64,000 nt of DNA from Cladorhizidae sp. MBARI D1340-BT2 (Eukaryota; Porifera; Demospongiae; Poecilosclerida; Cladorhizidae): positions 28,565,932 through 28,629,931 of the forward strand of contig JAQNBH010000002.1 of NCBI GenBank assembly GCA_028752905.1, in the 5' to 3' direction. Under the pieces are notes generated by a model. That model saw only the letters and a list, made by a program, of their open reading frames with translations. It made no database searches and had not been told where the DNA came from. This document shows positions 49,618 through 62,515 of this stretch, piece by piece. The stretch's first letter is position 1. The number at the start of each line of letters is the position of its first letter. Position numbers and translations under genes: made by a program.

Positions 49618-51330
49618 CTTGATATTTGCCCTAATTTGGTCTATATGTTTCTCATTTTACCCCCGAAAATCTTGTTTTTTTGCCGTGAAGCTCATAACTT
49701 TTCTACACTTTACCCAAAAAAGATAATTTTTATATCACCGGATAGCTCTTCTAATTATCTGTCTTTTGTACGTGCCAAAATTTTAAGTACTCTAAGTATT
49801 AGCAAGTTATGGTGATTTGAAGTGGTAAGGTTTGGGATCTTTCCTGGCGTTTTCCAGTTGCCAAAGCGGTGGCCTGCCAGTGAAAACCACTACATTTATT
49901 GATAATCTGTTCACATGTTGCAGATAAGGGCCTTCTCTATCAGTTGACAAAATCTGGGACTTTGGTCTTGTTAATTAGGGCAGTTATGAATTGTACTCTT
50001 ACTTGATGCTAAACATGTTCTTGATATTTGCCCTAATTTGGTCTATATGTTTCTCATTTTCCCCCCGAAAATCTTGTTTTTTTGCCGTGAAGCTCATAAC
50101 TATTCTACACTTTACCCCAAAAAGATAATTTTTATATCACCGGATAGCCCTTCTAATTATCTGTCTTTTGTACGTGCCAAAGTTTTGAATACTCTAAGTA
50201 TTAGGAAGTTATGATGATTTGAAGTGGTAAGGTTTGTGATTTTCCTGGCGTTTTCCAGTTGCCAAAGCGGTGGCCTGCCAGTGAAAAACCACTACATTTA
50301 TTGATAATCTGTTCACATGTTGCAGATAAGGGCCTTCTCTATCAGTTGACAAAATCTGGGACTTTGGTCTTGTTAATTAGGGCAGTTATGAATTGTACTC
50401 TTACTTGATGCTAAACATGTTCTTGATATTTGCCCTAATTTGGTCTATATGTTTCTCATTTTCCCCCCGAAAATCTTGTTTTTTTGCCGTGAAGCTCATA
50501 ACTTTTCTACACTTTACCCAAAAAAGATAATTTTTATATCACAGGATAGCCCTTCTAATTATCTGTCTTTTGTACGTGCCAAAATTTTGAGTACTCTAAG
50601 TATTAGCAAGTTATGGTGATTTGAAGTGTTAAGGTTTGTGATTTTTCCTGGCGTTTTCCAGTTGCCAAAGCGGTGGCCTGCCAGTGAAAAACCACTACAT
50701 TTATTGATAATCTGTTCACATGTTGCAGATAAGGGCCTTCTCTATCAGTTGACAAAATCTGGGACTTTGGTCTTGTTAATTAGGGCAGTTATGAATTGTA
50801 CTCTTACTTGATGCTAAACATGTTAGCTTCGTAGATTATCCACACTTCACTGAATAGACTTGTTATACAGCTATTAAGATAGGACTCTCCAAGTGCTCTC
50901 TCTTGATACCAAACATCCATATATTCTGCACACTTCACTGTAATGGACTTGCAAGATAGGTATCTCTCAGTGTTCTCTATCTTGAGCTAAACATGTTAGC
51001 TTCATAGATTCTCCACACTTCACTGTATAAACTTGATATATAGCTCTAAAGGTAGGCCTCTCTCTGTTCTCTCTCTTGATACCAAACATCCGTATATTCC
51101 GCATACTTCACAGTAATGGACTTGATAGAATCACAAGATAGGTTTCTCTCTGCTCTCTCTTGATGCTAAATAGATTCTCCACACTTCACTGAATAAACTT
51201 GATATATAGCTATTAAGATAGGTCTCTCTCTGTGCTCTCTGTTGATATCAAACATCCATAATATTCTGCACACTTTACTGTAATGGACTTGATATGATTC
51301 GAATGATAGGTTTCATTATGTGTTCTCTAT
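49618..51330 (+). repeat. Superunit 3A+B (1713 bp): a1, a4, a2, B
   Basis: A copies 49618-50019 (CATTTTACCCCCG), 50020-50421 and 50422-50824 (CACAGGATAG), B 50825-51330. It is the extra copy created by a 1,713 bp tandem duplication: the a4, a2, B, a1 series from 48307 is repeated from 50020. Confidence 0.93.
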
Positions 51331-53043
51331 CTTGATATTTGCCCTAATTTGGTCTATATGTTTCTCATTTTACCCCCGAAAATCTTGTTTTTTTGCCGTG
51401 AAGCTCATAACTTTTCTACACTTTACCCAAAAAAGATAATTTTTATATCACCGGATAGCTCTTCTAATTATCTGTCTTTTGTACGTGCCAAAATTTTAAG
51501 TACTCTAAGTATTAGCAAGTTATGGTGATTTGAAGTGGTAAGGTTTGGGATCTTTCCTGGCGTTTTCCAGTTGCCAAAGCGGTGGCCTGCCAGTGAAAAC
51601 CACTACATTTATTGATAATCTGTTCACATGTTGCAGATAAGGGCCTTCTCTATCAGTTGACAAAATCTGGGACTTTGGTCTTGTTAATTAGGGCAGTTAT
51701 GAATTGTACTCTTACTTGATGCTAAACATGTTCTTGATATTTGCCCTAATTTGGTCTATATGTTTCTCATTTTCCCCCCGAAAATCTTGTTTTTTTGCCG
51801 TGAAGCTCATAACTTTTCTACACTTTACCTAAAAAAGATAATTTTTATATCACCGGATAGCTCTTCTAATTATCTGTCTTTTGTACGTGCCAAAATTTTA
51901 AGTACTCTAAGTATTAGCAAGTTATGGTGATTTGAAGTGGTAAGGTTTGGGATCTTTCCTGGCGTTTTCCAGTTGCCAAAGCGGTGGCCTGCCAGTGAAA
52001 ACCACTACATTTATTGATAATCTGTTCACATGTTGCAGATAAGGGCCTTCTCTATCAGTTGACAAAATCTGGGACTTTGGTCTTGTTAATTAGGGCAGTT
52101 ATGAATTGTACTCTTACTTGATGCTAAACATGTTCTTGATATTTGCCCTAATTTGGTCTATATGTTTCTCATTTCCCCCCCGAAAATCTTGTTTTTTTGC
52201 CGTGAAGCTCATAACTTTTCTACACTTTACCCAAAAAAGATAATTTTTATATCACCAGATAGCCCTTCTAATTATCTGTCTTTTGTACGTGCCAAAATTT
52301 TGAGTACTCTAAGTATTAGCAAGTTATGGTGATTTGAAGTGTTAAGGTTTGTGATTTTTCCTGGCGTTTTCAAGTTGCCAAAGCGGTGGCCTGCCAGTGA
52401 AAAACCACTACATTTATTGATAATCTGTTCACATGTTGCAGATAAGGGCCTTCTCTATCAGTTGACAAAATCTGGGACTTTGGTCTTGTTAATTAGGGCA
52501 GTTATGAATTGTACTCTTACTTGATGCTAAACATGTTAGCTTCGTAGATTATCCACACTTCACTGAATAGACTTGTTATACAGCTATTAAGATAGGACTC
52601 TCCAAGTGCTCTCTCTTGATACCAAACATCCATATATTCTGCACACTTCACTGTAATGGACTTGCAAGATAGGTATCTCTCAGTGTTCTCTATCTTGAGC
52701 TAAACATGTTAGCTTCATAGATTCTCCACACTTCACTGTATAAACTTGATATATAGCTCTAAAGGTAGGCCTCTCTCTGTTCTCTCTCTTGATACCAAAC
52801 ATCCGTATATTCCGCATACTTCACAGTAATGGACTTGATAGAATCACAAGATAGGTTTCTCTCTGCTCTCTCTTGATGCTAAATAGATTCTCCACACTTC
52901 ACTGAATAAACTTGATATATAGCTATTAAGATAGGTCTCTCTCTGTGCTCTCTGTTGATATCAAACATCCATAATATTCTGCACACTTTACTGTAATGGA
53001 CTTGATATGATTCGAATGATAGGTTTCATTATGTGTTCTCTAT
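51331..53043 (+). repeat. Superunit 3A+B (1713 bp): a1, a1m, a2K, B
   Basis: A copies 51331-51732 (CATTTTACCCCCG), 51733-52134 and 52135-52537, B 52538-53043. Equivalent to 39235-40947 at offset 12,096. Confidence 0.93.
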
Positions 53044-54354
53044 CTTGATATTTGCCCTAATTTGGTCTATATGTTTCTCATTTTCCCCCCGAAAATCTTG
53101 TTTTTTTGCCGTGAAGCTCATAACTTTTCTACACTTTACCCAAAAAAGATAATTTTTATATCACCGGATAGCTCTTCTAATTATCTGTCTTTTGTACATG
53201 CCAAAATTTTAAGTACTCTAAGTATTAGCAAGTTATGGTGATTTGAAGTGGTAAGGTTTGGGATCTTTCCTGGCGTTTTCCAGTTGCCAAAGCGGTGGCC
53301 TGCCAGTGAAAACCACTACATTTATTGATAATCTGTTAACATGTTGCAGATAAGGGCCTTCTCTATCAGTTGACAAAATCTGGGACTTTGGTCTTGTTAA
53401 TTAGGGCAGTTATGAATTGTACTCTTACTTGATGCTAAACATGTTCTTGATATTTGCCCTAATTTGGTCTATATGTTTCTCATTTTCCCCCCGAAAATCT
53501 TGTTTTTTTGCCGTGAAGCTCATAACTTTTCTACACTTTACCCAAAAAAGATAATTTTTATATCACCGAATAGCTCTTCTAATTATCTGTCTTTTGTACG
53601 TGCCAAAATTTTGAGTACTCTAAGTATTAGCAAGTTATGGTGATTTGAAGTGGTAAGGTTTGGGATTTTTCCTGGCGTTTTCCAGTTGCCAAAGCGGTGG
53701 CCTGCCAGTGAAAAACCACTACATTTATTGATAATCTGTTCACATGTTGCAGATAAGGGCCTTCTCTATCAGTTGACAAAATCTGGGACTTTGGTCTTGT
53801 TAATTAGGGCAGTTATGAATTGTACTCTTACTTGATGCTAAACATGTTAGCTTCGTAGATTATCCACACTTCACTGAATAGACTTGTTATACAGCTATTA
53901 AGATAGGACTCTCCAAGTGCTCTCTCTTGATACCAAACATCCATATATTCTGCACACTTCACTGTAATGGACTTGCAAGATAGGTATCTCTCAGTGTTCT
54001 CTATCTTGAGCTAAACATGTTAGCTTCATAGATTCTCCACACTTCACTGTATAAACTTGATATATAGCTCTAAAGGTAGGCCTCTCTCTGTTCTCTCTCT
54101 TGATACCAAACATCCGTATATTCCGCATACTTCACAGTAATGGACTTGATAGAATCACAAGATAGGTTTCTCTCTGCTCTCTCTTGATGCTAAATAGATT
54201 CTCCACACTTCACTGAATAAACTTGATATATAGCTATTAAGATAGGTCTCTCTCTGTGCTCTCTGTTGATATCAAACATCCATAATATTCTGCACACTTT
54301 ACTGTAATGGACTTGATATGATTCGAATGATAGGTTTCATTATGTGTTCTCTAT
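53044..54354 (+). repeat. Superunit 2A+B (1311 bp): a1, a3, B
   Basis: A copies 53044-53445 (TACATGCC and TGTTAACATG, A at 53338) and 53446-53848, B 53849-54354. The rare A links it to 40948-42258. Confidence 0.93.
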
Positions 54355-55664
54355 CTTGATATTTGCCCTAATTTGGTCTATATGTTTCTCATTTTCCCCC
54401 CGAAAATCTTGTTTTTTTGCCGTGAAGCTCATAACTTTTCTACACTTTACCCAAAAAAGATAATTTTTATATCACCGGATAGCTCTTCTAATTATCTGTC
54501 TTTTGTACGTGCCAAAATTTTAAGTACTCTAAGTATTAGCAAGTTATGGTGATTTGAAGTGGTAAGGTTTGGGATCTTTCCTGGCGTTTTCCAGTTGCCA
54601 AAGCGGTGGCCTGCCAGTGAAAACCACTACATTTATTGATAATCTGTTCACATGTTGCAGATAAGGGCCTTCTCTATCAGTTGACAAAATCTGGGACTTT
54701 GGTCTTGTTAATTAGGGCAGTTATGAATTGTACTCTTACTTGATGCTAAACATGTTCTTGATATTTGCCCTAATTTGGTCTATATGTTTCTCATTTTCCC
54801 CCCGAAAATCTTGTTTTTTTGCCGTGAAGCTCATAACTTTTCTACACTTTACCCAAAAAAGATAATTTTTATATCACCGGATAGCCCTTCTAATTATCTG
54901 TCTTTTGTACGTGCCAAAGTTTTGAATACTCTAAGTATTAGGAAGTTATGATGATTTGAAGTGGTAAGGTTTGTGATTTTCCTGGCGTTTTCCAGTTGCC
55001 AAAGCGGTGGCCTGCCAGTGAAAAACCACTACATTTATTGATAATCTGTTCACATGTTGCAGATAAGGGCCTTCTCTATCAGTTGACAAAATCTGGGACT
55101 TTGGTCTTGTTAATTAGGGCAGTTATGAATTGTACTCTTACTTGATGCTAAACATGTTAGCTTCGTAGATTATCCACACTTCACTGAATAGACTTGTTAT
55201 ACAGCTATTAAGATAGGACTCTCCAAGTGCTCTCTCTTGATACCAAACATCCATATATTCTGCACACTTCACTGTAATGGACTTGCAAGATAGGTATCTC
55301 TCAGTGTTCTCTATCTTGAGCTAAACATGTTAGCTTCATAGATTCTCCACACTTCACTGTATAAACTTGATATATAGCTCTAAAGGTAGGCCTCTCTCTG
55401 TTCTCTCTCTTGATACCAAACATCCGTATATTCCGCATACTTCACAGTAATGGACTTGATAGAATCACAAGATAGGTTTCTCTCTGCTCTCTCTTGATGC
55501 TAAATAGATTCTCCACACTTCACTGAATAAACTTGATATATAGCTATTAAGATAGGTCTCTCTCTGTGCTCTCTGTTGATATCAAACATCCATAATATTC
55601 TGCACACTTTACTGTAATGGACTTGATATGATTCGAATGATAGGTTTCATTATGTGTTCTCTAT
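54355..55664 (+). repeat. Superunit 2A+B (1310 bp): a1, a4, B
   Basis: A copies 54355-54756 and 54757-55158, B 55159-55664. It looks like an a1-a4-a2-B superunit that lost its last A: this is the only place where an a4 copy abuts B. Confidence 0.93.
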
Positions 55665-57377
55665 CTTGATATTTGCCCTAATTTGGTCTATATGTTTCTC
55701 ATTTTCCCCCCGAAAATCTTGTTTTTTTGCCGTGAAGCTCATAACTTTTCTACACTTTACCCAAAAAAGATAATTTTTATATCACCGGATAGCTCTTCTA
55801 ATTATCTGTCTTTTGTACGTGCCAAAATTTTAAGTACTCTAAGTATTAGCAAGTTATGGTGATTTGAAGTGGTAAGGTTTGGGATCTTTCCTGGCGTTTT
55901 CCAGTTGCCAAAGCGGTGGCCTGCCAGTGAAAACCACTACATTTATTGATAATCTGTTCACATGTTGCAGATAAGGGCCTTCTCTATCAGTTGACAAAAT
56001 CTGGGACTTTGGTCTTGTTAATTAGGGCAGTTATGAATTGTACTCTTACTTGATGCTAAACATGTTCTTGATATTTGCCCTAATTTGGTCTATATGTTTC
56101 TCATTTTCCCCCCGAAAATCTTGTTTTTTTGCCGTGAAGCTCATAACTTTTCTACACTTTACCTAAAAAAGATAATTTTTATATCACCGGATAGCTCTTC
56201 TAATTATCTGTCTTTTGTACGTGCCAAAATTTTAAGTACTCTAAGTATTAGCAAGTTATGGTGATTTGAAGTGGTAAGGTTTGGGATCTTTCCTGGCGTT
56301 TTCCAGTTGCCAAAGCGGTGGCCTGCCAGTGAAAACCACTACATTTATTGATAATCTGTTCACATGTTGCAGGTAAGGGCCTTCTCTATCAGTTGACAAA
56401 ATCTGGGACTTTGGTCTTGTTAATTAGGGCAGTTATGAATTGTACTCTTACTTGATGCTAAACATGTTCTTGATATTTGCCCTAATTTGGTCTATATGTT
56501 TCTCATTTTCCCCCCGAAAATCTTGTTTTTTTGCCGTGAAGCTCATAACTTTTCTACACTTTACCCAAAAAAGATAATTTTTATATCACCGGATAGCCCT
56601 TCTAATTATCTGTCTTTTGTACGTGCCAAAATTTTGAGTACTCTAAGTATTAGCAAGTTATGGTGATTTGAAGTGTTAAGGTTTGTGATTTTTCCTGGCG
56701 TTTTCCAGTTGCCAAAGCGGTGGCCTGCCAGTGAAAAACCACTACATTTATTGATAATCTGTTCACATGTTGCAGATAAGGGCCTTCTCTATCAGTTGAC
56801 AAAATCTGGGACTTTGGTCTTGTTAATTAGGGCAGTTATGAATTGTACTCTTACTTGATGCTAAACATGTTAGCTTCGTAGATTATCCACACTTCACTGA
56901 ATAGACTTGTTATACAGCTATTAAGATAGGACTCTCCAAGTGCTCTCTCTTGATACCAAACATCCATATATTCTGCACACTTCACTGTAATGGACTTGCA
57001 AGATAGGTATCTCTCAGTGTTCTCTATCTTGAGCTAAACATGTTAGCTTCATAGATTCTCCACACTTCACTGTATAAACTTGATATATAGCTCTAAAGGT
57101 AGGCCTCTCTCTGTTCTCTCTCTTGATACCAAACATCCGTATATTCCGCATACTTCACAGTAATGGACTTGATAGAATCACAAGATAGGTTTCTCTCTGC
57201 TCTCTCTTGATGCTAAATAGATTCTCCACACTTCACTGAATAAACTTGATATATAGCTATTAAGATAGGTCTCTCTCTGTGCTCTCTGTTGATATCAAAC
57301 ATCCATAATATTCTGCACACTTTACTGTAATGGACTTGATATGATTCGAATGATAGGTTTCATTATGTGTTCTCTAT
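55665..57377 (+). repeat. Superunit 3A+B (1713 bp): a1, a1m, a2, B
   Basis: A copies 55665-56066, 56067-56468 and 56469-56871, B 56872-57377. The middle A has GCAGGTAAGG near 56,372, shared only with the next superunit. The a2 copy has CCGGATAGCCC rather than CCAGATAG. Confidence 0.93.
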
Positions 57378-59090
57378 CTTGATATTTGCCCTAATTTGGT
57401 CTATATGTTTCTCATTTTCCCCCCGAAAATCTTGTTTTTTTGCCGTGAAGCTCATAACTTTTCTACACTTTACCCAAAAAAGATAATTTTTATATCACCG
57501 GATAGCTCTTCTAATTATCTGTCTTTTGTACGTGCCAAAATTTTAAGTACTCTAAGTATTAGCAAGTTATGGTGATTTGAAGTGGTAAGGTTTGGGATCT
57601 TTCCTGGCGTTTTCCAGTTGCCAAAGCGGTGGCCTGCCAGTGAAAACCACTACATTTATTGATAATCTGTTCACATGTTGCAGATAAGGGCCTTCTCTAT
57701 CAGTTGACAAAATCTGGGACTTTGGTCTTGTTAATTAGGGCAGTTATGAATTGTACTCTTACTTGATGCTAAACATGTTCTTGATATTTGCCCTAATTTG
57801 GTCTATATGTTTCTCATTTTCCCCCCGAAAATCTTGTTTTTTTGCCGTGAAGCTCATAACTTTTCTACACTTTACCTAAAAAAGATAATTTTTATATCAC
57901 CGGATAGCTCTTCTAATTATCTGTCTTTTGTACGTGCCAAAATTTTAAGTACTCTAAGTATTAGCAAGTTATGGTGATTTGAAGTGGTAAGGTTTGGGAT
58001 CTTTCCTGGCGTTTTCCAGTTGCCAAAGCGGTGGCCTGCCAGTGAAAACCACTACATTTATTGATAATCTGTTCACATGTTGCAGGTAAGGGCCTTCTCT
58101 ATCAGTTGACAAAATCTGGGACTTTGGTCTTGTTAATTAGGGCAGTTATGAATTGTACTCTTACTTGATGCTAAACATGTTCTTGATATTTGCCCTAATT
58201 TGGTCTATATGTTTCTCATTTTCCCCCCGAAAATCTTTTTTTTTTGCCGTGAAGCTCATAACTTTTCTACACTTTACCCAAAAAAGATAATTTTTATATC
58301 ACCGGATAGCCCTTCTAATTATCTGTCTTTTGTACGTGCCAAAATTTTGAGTACTCTAAGTATTAGCAAGTTATGGTGATTTGAAGTGTTAAGGTTTGTG
58401 ATTTTTCCTGGCGTTTTCCAGTTGCCAAAGCGGTGGCCTGCCAGTGAAAAACCACTACATTTATTGATAATCTGTTCACATGTTGCAGATAAGGGCCTTC
58501 TCTATCAGTTGACAAAATCTGGGACTTTGGTCTTGTTAATTAGGGCAGTTATGAATTGTACTCTTACTTGATGCTAAACATGTTAGCTTCGTAGATTATC
58601 CACACTTCACTGAATAGACTTGTTATACAGCTATTAAGATAGGACTCTCCAAGTGCTCTCTCTTGATACCAAACATCCATATATTCTGCACACTTCACTG
58701 TAATGGACTTGCAAGATAGGTATCTCTCAGTGTTCTCTATCTTGAGCTAAACATGTTAGCTTCATAGATTCTCCACACTTCACTGTATAAACTTGATATA
58801 TAGCTCTAAAGGTAGGCCTCTCTCTGTTCTCTCTCTTGATACCAAACATCCGTATATTCCGCATACTTCACAGTAATGGACTTGATAGAATCACAAGATA
58901 GGTTTCTCTCTGCTCTCTCTTGATGCTAAATAGATTCTCCACACTTCACTGAATAAACTTGATATATAGCTATTAAGATAGGTCTCTCTCTGTGCTCTCT
59001 GTTGATATCAAACATCCATAATATTCTGCACACTTTACTGTAATGGACTTGATATGATTCGAATGATAGGTTTCATTATGTGTTCTCTAT
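57378..59090 (+). repeat. Superunit 3A+B (1713 bp), tandem copy of the preceding one
   Basis: A copies 57378-57779, 57780-58181 and 58182-58584, B 58585-59090. GCAGGTAAGG repeats near 58,084. The a2 copy has the all-T run after AAAATC. Confidence 0.93.
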
Positions 59091-60802
59091 CTTGATATTT
59101 GCCCTAATTTGGTCTATATGTTTCTCATTTTCCCCCCGAAAATCTTGTTTTTTTGCCGTGAAGCTCATAACTTTTCTACACTTTACCCAAAAAAGATAAT
59201 TTTTATATCACCGGATAGCTCTTCTAATTATCTGTCTTTTGTACGTGCCAAAATTTTAAGTACTCTAAGTATTAGCAAGTTATGGTGATTTGAAGTGGTA
59301 AGGTTTGGGATCTTTCCTGGCGTTTTCCAGTTGCCAAAGCGGTGGCCTGCCAGTGAAAACCACTACATTTATTGATAATCTGTTCACATGTTGCAGATAA
59401 GGGCCTTCTCTATCAGTTGACAAAATCTGGGACTTTGGTCTTGTTAATTAGGGCAGTTATGAATTGTACTCTTACTTGATGCTAAACATGTTCTTGATAT
59501 TTGCCCTAATTTGGTCTATATGTTTCTCATTTTCCCCTCGAAAATCTTGTTTTTTTGCCGTGAAGCTCATAACTTTTCTACACTTTACCCAAAAAAGATA
59601 ATTTTTATATCACCGGATAGCTCTTCTAATTATCTGTCTTTTGTACGTGCCAAAATTTTAAGTACTCTAAGTATTAGCAAGTTATGGTGATTTGAAGTGG
59701 TAAGGTTTGGGATCTTTCCTGGCGTTTTCCAGTTGCCAAAGCGGTGGCCTGCCAGTGAAAACCACTACATTTATTGATAATCTGTTCACATGTTGCAGAT
59801 AAGGGCCTTCTCTATCAGTTGACAAAATCTGGGACTTTGGTCTTGTTAATTAGGGCAGTTATGAATTGTACTCTTACTTGATGCTAAACATGTTCTTGAT
59901 ATTTGCCCTAATTTGGTCTATATGTTTCTCATTTTCCCCCCGAAAATCTTGTTTTTTTGCCGTGAAGCTCATAACTTTTCTACACTTTACCCAAAAAAGA
60001 TAATTTTTATATCACCGGATAGCCCTTCTAATTATCTGTCTTTTGTACGTGCCAAAATTTTGAGTACTCTAAGTATTAGCAAGTTATGGTGATTTGAAGT
60101 GTTAAGGTTTGTGATTTTTCCTGGCGTTTTCCAGTTGCCAAAGCGGTGGCCTGCCAGTGAAAAACCACTACATTTATTGATAATCTGTTCACATGTTGCA
60201 GATAAGGGCCTTCTCTATCAGTTGACAAAATCTGGGACTTTGGTCTTGTTAATTAGGGCAGTTATGAATTGTACTCTTACTTGATGCTAAACATGTTAGC
60301 TTCGTAGATTATCCACACTTCACTGAATAGACTTGTTATACAGCTATTAAGATAGGACTCTCCAAGTGCTCTCTCTTGATACCAAACATCCATATATTCT
60401 GCACACTTCACTGTAATGGACTTGCAAGATAGGTATCTCTCAGTGTTCTCTATCTTGAGCTAAACATGTTAGCTTCATAGATTCTCCACACTTCACTGTA
60501 TAAACTTGATATATAGCTCTAAAGGTAGGCCTCTCTCTGTTCTCTCTCTTGATACCAAACATCCGTATATTCCGCATACTTCACAGTAATGGACTTGATA
60601 GAATCACAAGATAGTTTCTCTCTGCTCTCTCTTGATGCTAAATAGATTCTCCACACTTCACTGAATAAACTTGATATATAGCTATTAAGATAGGTCTCTC
60701 TCTGTGCTCTCTGTTGATATCAAACATCCATAATATTCTGCACACTTTACTGTAATGGACTTGATATGATTCGAATGATAGGTTTCATTATGTGTTCTCT
60801 AT
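59091..60802 (+). repeat. Superunit 3A+B (1712 bp): a1, a1 with CCCCTCG, a2, B
   Basis: A copies 59091-59492, 59493-59894 and 59895-60297, B 60298-60802. B is 505 bp because one G is missing from AGATAGGTTTC in Y2. The CCCCTCG change marks the second A of this and the next two superunits. Confidence 0.93.
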
Positions 60803-62515
60803 CTTGATATTTGCCCTAATTTGGTCTATATGTTTCTCATTTTCCCCCCGAAAATCTTGTTTTTTTGCCGTGAAGCTCATAACTTTTCTACACTTTACCC
60901 AAAAAAGATAATTTTTATATCACCGGATAGCTCTTCTAATTATCTGTCTTTTGTACGTGCCAAAATTTTAAGTACTCTAAGTATTAGCAAGTTATGGTGA
61001 TTTGAAGTGGTAAGGTTTGGGATCTTTCCTGGCGTTTTCCAGTTGCCAAAGCGGTGGCCTGCCAGTGAAAACCACTACATTTATTGATAATCTGTTCACA
61101 TGTTGCAGATAAGGGCCTTCTCTATCAGTTGACAAAATCTGGGACTTTGGTCTTGTTAATTAGGGCAGTTATGAATTGTACTCTTACTTGATGCTAAACA
61201 TGTTCTTGATATTTGCCCTAATTTGGTCTATATGTTTCTCATTTTCCCCTCGAAAATCTTGTTTTTTTGCCGTGAAGCTCATAACTTTTCTACACTTTAC
61301 CCAAAAAAGATAATTTTTATATCACCGGATAGCTCTTCTAATTATCTGTCTTTTGTACGTGCCAAAATTTTAAGTACTCTAAGTATTAGCAAGTTATGGT
61401 GATTTGAAGTGGTAAGGTTTGGGATCTTTCCTGGCGTTTTCCAGTTGCCAAAGCGGTGGCCTGCCAGTGAAAACCACTACATTTATTGATAATCTGTTCA
61501 CATGTTGCAGATAAGGGCCTTCTCTATCAGTTGACAAAATCTGGGACTTTGGTCTTGTTAATTAGGGCAGTTATGAATTGTACTCTTACTTGATGCTAAA
61601 CATGTTCTTGATATTTGCCCTAATTTGGTCTATATGTTTCTCATTTTCCCCCCGAAAATCTTGTTTTTTTGCCGTGAAGCTCATAACTTTTCTACACTTT
61701 ACCCAAAAAAGATAATTTTTATATCACCGGATAGCCCTTCTAATTATCTGTCTTTTGTACGTGCCAAAATTTTGAGTACTCTAAGTATTAGCAAGTTATG
61801 GTGATTTGAAGTGTTAAGGTTTGTGATTTTTCCTGGCGTTTTCCAGTTGCCAAAGCGGTGGCCTGCCAGTGAAAAACCACTACATTTATTGATAATCTGT
61901 TCACATGTTGCAGATAAGGGCCTTCTCTATCAGTTGACAAAATCTGGGACTTTGGTCTTGTTAATTAGGGCAGTTATGAATTGTACTCTTACTTGATGCT
62001 AAACATGTTAGCTTCGTAGATTATCCACACTTCACTGAATAGACTTGTTATACAGCTATTAAGATAGGACTCTCCAAGTGCTCTCTCTTGATACCAAACA
62101 TCCATATATTCTGCACACTTCACTGTAATGGACTTGCAAGATAGGTATCTCTCAGTGTTCTCTATCTTGAGCTAAACATGTTAGCTTCATAGATTCTCCA
62201 CACTTCACTGTATAAACTTGATATATAGCTCTAAAGGTAGGCCTCTCTCTGTTCTCTCTCTTGATACCAAACATCCGTATATTCCGCATACTTCACAGTA
62301 ATGGACTTGATAGAATCACAAGATAGGTTTCTCTCTGCTCTCTCTTGATGCTAAATAGATTCTCCACACTTCACTGAATAAACTTGATATATAGCTATTA
62401 AGATAGGTCTCTCTCTGTGCTCTCTGTTGATATCAAACATCCATAATATTCTGCATACTTTACTGTAATGGACTTGATATGATTCGAATGATAGGTTTCA
62501 TTATGTGTTCTCTAT
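60803..62515 (+). repeat. Superunit 3A+B (1713 bp): a1, a1 with CCCCTCG, a2, B
   Basis: A copies 60803-61204, 61205-61606 and 61607-62009, B 62010-62515. The 1 bp deletion of the previous B is absent. B has a private CTGCATACTTTAC in Y3. Confidence 0.93.
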
